Positions 58,815-64,000 of a DNA stretch of 64,000 bases are shown here, piece by piece. This DNA comes from Gp6-AA40 sp035492455 (GTDB taxonomy: Bacteria; Acidobacteriota; Vicinamibacteria; Vicinamibacterales; UBA2999), in NCBI GenBank assembly GCA_035492455.1, contig DATJJE010000031.1:1-64000 (forward strand), given 5' to 3'. Below the pieces are notes generated by a model. The model was not told where the DNA came from, did no database searches, and saw only the letters and a program-made list of their open reading frames with translations. The translations under genes and the position numbers were made by a program. How positions within the stretch are numbered: the first letter of the stretch is position 1; every line of letters begins with the position of its first letter.

Positions 58815-60097
58815 CAGACAGATGCGGGAGCGACGCCTGGATGCGCAATCAACGCCTGGCGCGCCGCGTCCTTGAAAGGCTGGTCCGGCGGCAGCACGAC
58901 GGCCGCCGATCGAACGCGCTGATGCTCCAGCGCGACACCAGGCGGAATGACGTCCTGCTCGGCGAACGCCTTGATGGCGCGCAGCAGTCGCTGCCGCGCC
59001 ATGATGATGCCGCTGTCGGTGGACACGAGCGTCTCCTTGGTGCGATCGACGATGGGTCCCATGCTTTCCTGGATCGACGCGTCCTGCATCGCAAACCCTT
59101 CGATGCCGCTGTAGGTCGTGCCCGCCTTCTGCGCGGCGCGGTTCATCAGGTAGTCGTTATCCTTGTTCGCAAGCGGACGGAAGTTCCCGTCCACTCTCGC
59201 GTGGATGCCTTTGCCGGCGCGCATCGCGGCGAGCTCTGCCTCCGTCAGCTTGCGCGTCGGGTGATAGTCGAAGCTCCACGCCCAGCAGTTCTCATCGTCA
59301 ATCGGAATCCAGAAGTGCCCATGCACTGAGTGGTTGCCGCGCGGCGGAATCATCGTGTACGACGGCATGACCCACTGTGTGATGCGCCAGTAGTACTGGC
59401 CGTTCTCCGCATTGCGTCGTGCGCCGATGAAGAGACCACCCGCGCTCTCGACGACTTCAAAGACGGGCCGCAGGTCGCCGAGGTTGTACTGATTGCCGCG
59501 CGCGCCCTTGAAAAGCGGATCCGTGTTGATGTCGCCTCGATGCAGGAACGACACATGGCTGGAGTCGATGCCGCCCTCCATCGCCTGCAGCCAGTTGCAC
59601 TCCTGGATCCGCTTCGACGTATAAGCCTGTGAGGCCGGCACCGTCGCGAATTCGTATTCGGGGAGCGGCGGCTGCTTTTCAGGCGGACCCATGTAGGTCC
59701 AGAGCACACCGCCGCGCTCGACGAGCGGATACGACTTCAGCTTCACCTTTTTCGCGAACGCCGAGTGCTCCGGCTCGTTGGGCATGTCCACGCATTGCCC
59801 CGTGACGTCGAACTTCCAGCCGTGATAGGAGCAGCGCAGGCCGCACTCTTCGTTGCGTCCGAACCAGAGCGATACGCCGCGGTGCGCACAAAACTCGTCC
59901 ATCAGGCCGTAGCGGCCTTCCGTGTCGCGGAACGCAATCAGACGCTCGGACAGCAGCTTGACGCGGACCGGAGGGCAGTCGTTTTGCGGCAGCTCCTCGG
60001 CGAGCAGCGCCGGAATCCAGTAGCACCGGAACATGTTTCCGAATGGCGTGTCCGGTCCGGTCTGGGTAAGCAGGTCGTTTTGTTCTTTTCTCAGCAT
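58814..60097 (-). CDS. Rieske [2Fe-2S] aromatic ring-hydroxylating oxygenase, large subunit
   Basis: A 427-residue oxygenase of the phthalate-dioxygenase type. The Rieske cluster ligands are C70 and H72 (FCAHRGVSLWFG) and C89 and H92 (CSYHGWKF). The mononuclear iron site is DSSHVSFLH with Asp178, His181 and His186. These enzymes insert oxygen into aromatic acids or ethers and need a separate reductase, which is not present here. MLRKEQNDLL is taken as start. TAAACT at 60114-60119 on the minus strand may be its -10 box. Divergent from a TonB receptor. Confidence 0.92.
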   Translation of the reverse strand: MLRKEQNDLLTQTGPDTPFGNMFRCYWIPALLAEELPQNDCPPVRVKLLSERLIAFRDTEGRYGLMDEFCAHRGVSLWFGRNEECGLRCSYHGWKFDVTGQCVDMPNEPEHSAFAKKVKLKSYPLVERGGVLWTYMGPPEKQPPLPEYEFATVPASQAYTSKRIQECNWLQAMEGGIDSSHVSFLHRGDINTDPLFKGARGNQYNLGDLRPVFEVVESAGGLFIGARRNAENGQYYWRITQWVMPSYTMIPPRGNHSVHGHFWIPIDDENCWAWSFDYHPTRKLTEAELAAMRAGKGIHARVDGNFRPLANKDNDYLMNRAAQKAGTTYSGIEGFAMQDASIQESMGPIVDRTKETLVSTDSGIIMARQRLLRAIKAFAEQDVIPPGVALEHQRVRSAAVVLPPDQPFKDAARQALIAHPGVAPASV

Positions 60098-60147
60098 CAG
60101 GCGTCTCGTCGGTAGTTTACCGCCTGCACAGAACCTGCGTTTTCCCG

Positions 60148-60153
60148 TTGACA
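60148..60153 (+). promoter_or_regulatory. Consensus -35 (TTGACA) upstream of the third TonB receptor
   Basis: A perfect TTGACA hexamer stands 85 bp before ATG 60238. No good -10 lies 17 bp on (the nearest is TCTCTT), so the promoter is only a candidate. Confidence 0.3.
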
Positions 60154-60237
60154 GCACGAAGGTGCGGGGTGTCTCTTAGGGCCCGGAAACAACACCCTCC
60201 CCTAGTAACGTTCGGCACTCCGGAAAGAGAGGCAGAC

Positions 60238-63207
60238 ATGCGTCGTTCTCCGGTCTCCGTCGGCGTCGGGTTCCTTCTCACACTCCTCCTCTGTGCCTCC
60301 GCTTTTGGTCAGGCCGTGTCGGAACTGAACGGCACCGTCACGGATTCCTCGCAAGCCTTGCTCCCCGGCGTCACGGTGACAATGACCGAGGAGACCACGG
60401 GACTGACGCGCGCGGTCGTATCGAATGATCGTGGACGATTCGTCGCCATCGCGGTCACACCCGGACGCTACACGATCAAAGCGGAGCTTTCCGGCTTCCA
60501 GACGCAGACACGATCGAGCGTAGCCATCGCGGTCGGCCAGGCCGTCACACTCAATTTCACGTTGCCGGTCGGCCAGCTCACCGATCAGGTGGTTGTCACC
60601 GGCGAAGCGCCGCTCATCGAGCCAACGCAAACGCAGATCGGCACGAACATGTCGCAGACGGATATCGAGAACCTCCCCATGCAGGGACGCGAGCAGTTTG
60701 CGCTGCTGCAGCTCGTGCCAGGTCTGACGCCTGCGCTGCAGCCGGGATCGTTTGAAGGATCCGCGTACAACGCGAACGGACGGGAGAGCGGCAGCAACCT
60801 GTATCTGGTCGACGGCCAGTACAACAAGGACGACCGAACCGGCACGTTCCCGCAATCTCGTGTCACGGTGGATTCGATGCAGGAATTCCAGATCCTGACG
60901 CACGAATACGGCGCGGAATACGGCGGCGCCTCGGGTGTCATCGTCAACGCCATCACCAAGAGCGGCACCAACCAGTTCCACGGCCGTGGCTTCTACTTCC
61001 TGCAGGATTCGAAGCTGAACGCGACGAACTATTTTCTGAAGCTCGAAGGCGAGAAGAACCCCGATGCCGGCACCAAGTCGATGGGCGGCAACGTCGGCGG
61101 ACCGATCATCCGCAACAAGGCGTTCTGGTTCTTCAACTACGAGTACACCCACGAACGCGACGCTGTGCGACTGAGCTTTCCGCCGGCGGCGGCGCCGCTC
61201 GCCACGTCGTTCTCCGATGTTTACAACGTGCATCTCTACAACTACTTCGTGCGCGGCGACTACCAGGCGAACCCGTCGAACACGATGCATGCGAGCTTGA
61301 TTTACGGCCCGAACGACGGCCACGGCGAAAATGCGGAGTCCGAGCGCTACACGAAACAGGGCTTCCGCTATGAGCTGGCGGCGCCGGAAGTGCTCGCGAA
61401 CTTCTCCTGGACGTCGATCCTGGGCAACAAGCTGGTGAACGAGGTCAAGGTCGGGACCGTTCAGGAAAACCTCTGGATTGGCGATCGCAGCATCTTCGGC
61501 GAGAGCGGCAAGGTCGTGCCCTGGGATCTCAACAAGCACGAATGGACCGCGCTCAAGGGCGTCGACCCGATCGATTTCGGTTCGGCGCAGCAGCATCCCG
61601 ATTACCGCGCCGGCCCACGTGTCGAGATGAATGGCAACGCGCTGACCGCGAATGTCTACAGCGAGCAGCTCACGTGGACGCCGTCGCTCCACACGGTGAA
61701 GTTCGGAGTGGGCGGCAGCCAGAACAAAGGGACGAGCGTGGTGTCGACGAACCAGATCGGCACGTTCGAGTTCCAGAACAACGCGCCGTTCGATCCTGCC
61801 AACGCCTTCACCTATCCGACGCGCTATCGCATCCGGCTCGGTGAGATGTTCATCCCCATCGGCACGTGGCGCGCCAACGCGTTCGTGTCGGACAAATGGC
61901 AGCTGACCAAGAAGCTGACATTGAATCTCGGCGTGCGCTACGACTACGACGACAATTCGTCGAATACGAAGGACGGCTTTGCGCCACGGCTCGGTGTGGC
62001 GTTCGCACCGAACGAGAAAACCGTACTGCGCGCCGGCTTCGGAAAGTTCTACGAGTTCCCGCCGACCTCGATCATCTCAGACCTGTTCGCGGGCAAGGTG
62101 ATCTCGAGCGTATTCACCTTCGATACCGGCGAGGATCTGAGCGCCACGCGCGGCGTGCTGCCGAGCAATCCGTGCCTGCTGGCCGTCAGCGGCGGCGCCG
62201 GCATAGCGAAGATCAGCTCCGCGTGCCGGGCGCAGCTGGTGACCGCGCAGAACCAGCTCGACGGCGGCAGCTTCATCAACACCGAGCCGCGCCTCTACGG
62301 CAACCGCAAGCTTGGCTTCCTGTATCAGATCAATCTTGGCGTCGAGCGGCAAATCATGAACAGCATGGCCGTCACCGCCGACTACGTCGGCTCGCGCGGA
62401 CGTGACCAGACGGGGCTCATCGACATCAACGAGCCGCGCCCGCTCGCCAACGGCACGATCGGACGGCCGGGACCGTCCGTGTTCGATCCGGACGGGACGC
62501 GCATTCCCGCGCAGGCGCGCAACGCCGCATTCCAGCGTGTGCTCGAATACAGAACCGATTCCGCGTTCAACAGCGACTACGACGCGCTCGAGCTCTCACT
62601 CGACAAGCGCTTCGCCAACCGCTGGTCGGGACGCGTCAGCTACACCTTGTCGCGCTCGCGTGACGTGGCTGCTACCAGCGCCGGCACGTTCGGCATCGTC
62701 AACAAGCGCGTCAACGATGATCTCGACCCGCGGCGCGACTACGGTCTCGCCACATTCGACAACCGGCACGCGTTCAGTGCGGGGGGTAACTGGAATGCCT
62801 GGCGCGACCTGGGACTCGGCGCGACATTCCGCTACTACTCGGGCAACCCGGTGAACGAAACGCTCGGTGTAGACGCAAACCGCGATCGCGACGGCGCCAA
62901 CTTCGACCGGCCGGTGAAGGGGCGCGACGACCTGACGCGGCCGATCGTGTCTAAGCTGGATTCGACCGGCATGGCAATCCGCAACGGCATCGAGGGCAAG
63001 GACAAGATGCTGCTCGACCTTCGGCTGCAGTACGTGCACCGCATCCGGGGCGAGCGGACCGCCGGCGTATTCTGGGAGATCTACAACGCGCTGAACCGCG
63101 TGAACTTCGCGAACCCGATCGGTGCGCGCAACAGTGCCGATTTTCTGAGGTCGATCACGGCCGACGAGGCGCGGTCGATGCAAATCGGGCTTCGCTACAC
63201 CTTCTGA
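60238..63207 (+). CDS. TonB-dependent receptor with carboxypeptidase-regulatory N-domain
   Basis: A 989-residue outer-membrane receptor. ATG 60238 follows AGAGAGG and gives the signal peptide (LLLCASAFGQ). Regulatory domain ELNGTVTDSSQALLPGVTVT, plug QVVVTGEAPLIEPTQTQIGT and barrel ending MQIGLRYTF. It is closely similar to the receptor at 26344 (shared FEGxxxxANG, EYGAEYGGxxGVxVN, FFFNYE, DNRHAFS, ARNSA segments), so the two are recent paralogues. It stands directly divergent from the Rieske oxygenase and may import the substrate of the neighbouring pathway. Confidence 0.92.
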   Translation: MRRSPVSVGVGFLLTLLLCASAFGQAVSELNGTVTDSSQALLPGVTVTMTEETTGLTRAVVSNDRGRFVAIAVTPGRYTIKAELSGFQTQTRSSVAIAVGQAVTLNFTLPVGQLTDQVVVTGEAPLIEPTQTQIGTNMSQTDIENLPMQGREQFALLQLVPGLTPALQPGSFEGSAYNANGRESGSNLYLVDGQYNKDDRTGTFPQSRVTVDSMQEFQILTHEYGAEYGGASGVIVNAITKSGTNQFHGRGFYFLQDSKLNATNYFLKLEGEKNPDAGTKSMGGNVGGPIIRNKAFWFFNYEYTHERDAVRLSFPPAAAPLATSFSDVYNVHLYNYFVRGDYQANPSNTMHASLIYGPNDGHGENAESERYTKQGFRYELAAPEVLANFSWTSILGNKLVNEVKVGTVQENLWIGDRSIFGESGKVVPWDLNKHEWTALKGVDPIDFGSAQQHPDYRAGPRVEMNGNALTANVYSEQLTWTPSLHTVKFGVGGSQNKGTSVVSTNQIGTFEFQNNAPFDPANAFTYPTRYRIRLGEMFIPIGTWRANAFVSDKWQLTKKLTLNLGVRYDYDDNSSNTKDGFAPRLGVAFAPNEKTVLRAGFGKFYEFPPTSIISDLFAGKVISSVFTFDTGEDLSATRGVLPSNPCLLAVSGGAGIAKISSACRAQLVTAQNQLDGGSFINTEPRLYGNRKLGFLYQINLGVERQIMNSMAVTADYVGSRGRDQTGLIDINEPRPLANGTIGRPGPSVFDPDGTRIPAQARNAAFQRVLEYRTDSAFNSDYDALELSLDKRFANRWSGRVSYTLSRSRDVAATSAGTFGIVNKRVNDDLDPRRDYGLATFDNRHAFSAGGNWNAWRDLGLGATFRYYSGNPVNETLGVDANRDRDGANFDRPVKGRDDLTRPIVSKLDSTGMAIRNGIEGKDKMLLDLRLQYVHRIRGERTAGVFWEIYNALNRVNFANPIGARNSADFLRSITADEARSMQIGLRYTF

Positions 63208-63215
63208 AGCGCCAC

Positions 63216-63289
63216 GCTCCAAGTTCCAAGTTCCAAATTTCGAGTTCTTTTTTGGAGCTTGGATCTTGGAGCTTGGAACTTGGAGCTTG
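63216..63289. repeat. Heptamer inverted-repeat array (TTGGARC family), locus E
   Basis: Left arm three units of CCAAGTT type, loop AAATTTCGAGTTCTTTTT, right arm five units TTGGAGC, TTGGATC, TTGGAGC, TTGGAAC, TTGGAGC. Same family as 29318-29392. It lies just after the TonB receptor stop and before the amidohydrolase start. Confidence 0.8.
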
Positions 63290-63327
63290 ATATGATGTCC
63301 GCCGCCCGTCTCTGAATGAGGTCATCC

Positions 63328-64000
63328 ATGATTCGCATCGCCACGCGTCTCGCAGCGGTTCTTCTCGGCGTCGGACTGATCTGGGCAGGCGTCTCCTACG
63401 ACGCGCCACAGGCACAGGCACCCGCCGGCGGTGTCGTCGCCTTCACGAATGCGCGCGTCATCGATGGAACCGGCGCCGCCGCAGTTGAGGGCGCGACGAT
63501 CGTCGTGTCCGACGGCAAGATCCAGGCGGTCGGAAAAAATGTCATGGTTCCCGCCGGCGCTACGCGCATCGATGCGTCGGGCAAGACCATCATGCCCGGC
63601 ATCGTCAACGCGCACGGACACCTGCAGGCGGATTCGTCGAAGCGGCCGGCGCGTGACCGGCTGGCAGCCCAGTTGCGGATGTACGCGGACTATGGAATCA
63701 CCACGGTGCAGGTGCTGGGTCTCCCGCTGGACGATGTTCCGGATGGCTTGAAGCTGCGGGACGAATCGCGTCCCGGCGGCGGGCCGCTCGATCGCGCGCG
63801 CGTGCTCATCGCCGCGCAGAGCCTGCGCAATCTGAAGAGCGAACAGGAGGCGCGCGACTGGGCGAACAAGTACGCGGATATGAAGGTAGACATCATCAAG
63901 ATGCACATCACCGGCAGTCCGCAGGATATGACCCCGGCGGTCTATGGTGCGCTGATCGATCAGGCGCACAAGCGCGGCATCCGTGCCGCCGCGCACATGC
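63328..64000 (+). CDS. Exported amidohydrolase, 3' end beyond the window
   Basis: The first 224 residues of an exported amidohydrolase. ATG 63328 has GAGG 6 nt upstream; an in-frame ATG at 63316 is possible. Signal region LAAVLLGVGLIWAGVSYDAP, then FTNARVIDGTGAAAVEGATI, the metal motif IMPGIVNAHGHLQ (HxH) and the lysine of VDIIKMHIT, and the second metal region RAAAHM at the edge. It resembles the amidohydrolase at 24935; both follow or precede a TonB receptor. The frame is open to the last base. Confidence 0.88.
   Translation, partial: MIRIATRLAAVLLGVGLIWAGVSYDAPQAQAPAGGVVAFTNARVIDGTGAAAVEGATIVVSDGKIQAVGKNVMVPAGATRIDASGKTIMPGIVNAHGHLQADSSKRPARDRLAAQLRMYADYGITTVQVLGLPLDDVPDGLKLRDESRPGGGPLDRARVLIAAQSLRNLKSEQEARDWANKYADMKVDIIKMHITGSPQDMTPAVYGALIDQAHKRGIRAAAHM

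Overview
The window is high-GC, densely packed bacterial chromosome that most resembles a soil acidobacterium, probably of the Vicinamibacteria type. The signs are an 808-residue duplicated FtsX/MacB permease (the 'ADOP' form characteristic of Acidobacteria), three very long TonB-dependent receptors with an N-terminal carboxypeptidase-regulatory domain, a DUF1592/DUF1552 pair with ankyrin and DUF6152 partners, and many secreted proteins of the PDGxPDLxGxW type. This placement is inferred from gene content; no rRNA is present.

Layout. 1-8100: ADOP permease, a PQQ dehydrogenase, a three-gene secreted-protein operon that includes an internally deleted TonB receptor, and a tandem dienelactone-hydrolase protein. 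8177-15983: a tight seven-gene + strand operon of exported proteins (DUF1592 cytochrome, DUF1552, ankyrin, secreted protein, DUF6152, beta-sandwich protein, SGNH hydrolase). 16018-21810: minus-strand genes (DUF2157 membrane protein and partner, beta-propellers, ACMSD-like amidohydrolase). 21857-24932: a membrane P-loop NTPase of 1003 residues bracketed by a 20-bp direct repeat that carries a TATAAT promoter. 24935-29301: amidohydrolase and TonB receptor. 29393-37661: housekeeping block on the minus strand: 4.5S SRP RNA-dnaX-ebfC-recR, then lysC-dapB-dapA-dapD-dapE for lysine/diaminopimelate synthesis, with asd on the other strand at 42029. 37662-43967: small proteins, a TonB receptor, asd, a WxxGxW protein and a receiver-domain protein. 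44121-60097: a large accessory catabolic/transport locus. 60238-64000: a third TonB receptor and a truncated amidohydrolase.

The 44-60 kb locus is the best candidate for an undescribed system. A ten-gene minus-strand operon (56514 to 45844) encodes an unusual alpha/beta hydrolase, a EutA-type (Hsp70-fold) reactivase with a polyhistidine tail, a fused two-half ABC permease, its ATPase, a 3-hydroxyisobutyrate-dehydrogenase-like enzyme, three cupin proteins sharing an HQHFN signature, and two tandem iron-type solute-binding proteins. Around it lie two more binding-protein-like genes, a PanB-like enzyme, a HpcH/HpaI aldolase and a Rieske oxygenase with a small unknown partner. The parts fit uptake and oxidative/aldol breakdown of one unknown compound, but the substrate cannot be read from sequence.

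Two genome-wide habits show up. First, short-period repeats that fold on themselves: several heptamer families (TTGGARC, GATTCGG, TGATTTG), a 320-bp nonamer array, and a REP-like GTAGGG-hairpin family. Some lie inside reading frames (dnaX) or supply stop codons. Second, several genes have a TANNNT -10 box 6-10 nt before the start codon and no Shine-Dalgarno sequence, suggesting leaderless transcripts; two intergenic regions have divergent boxes, one of them on a nearly symmetric site.
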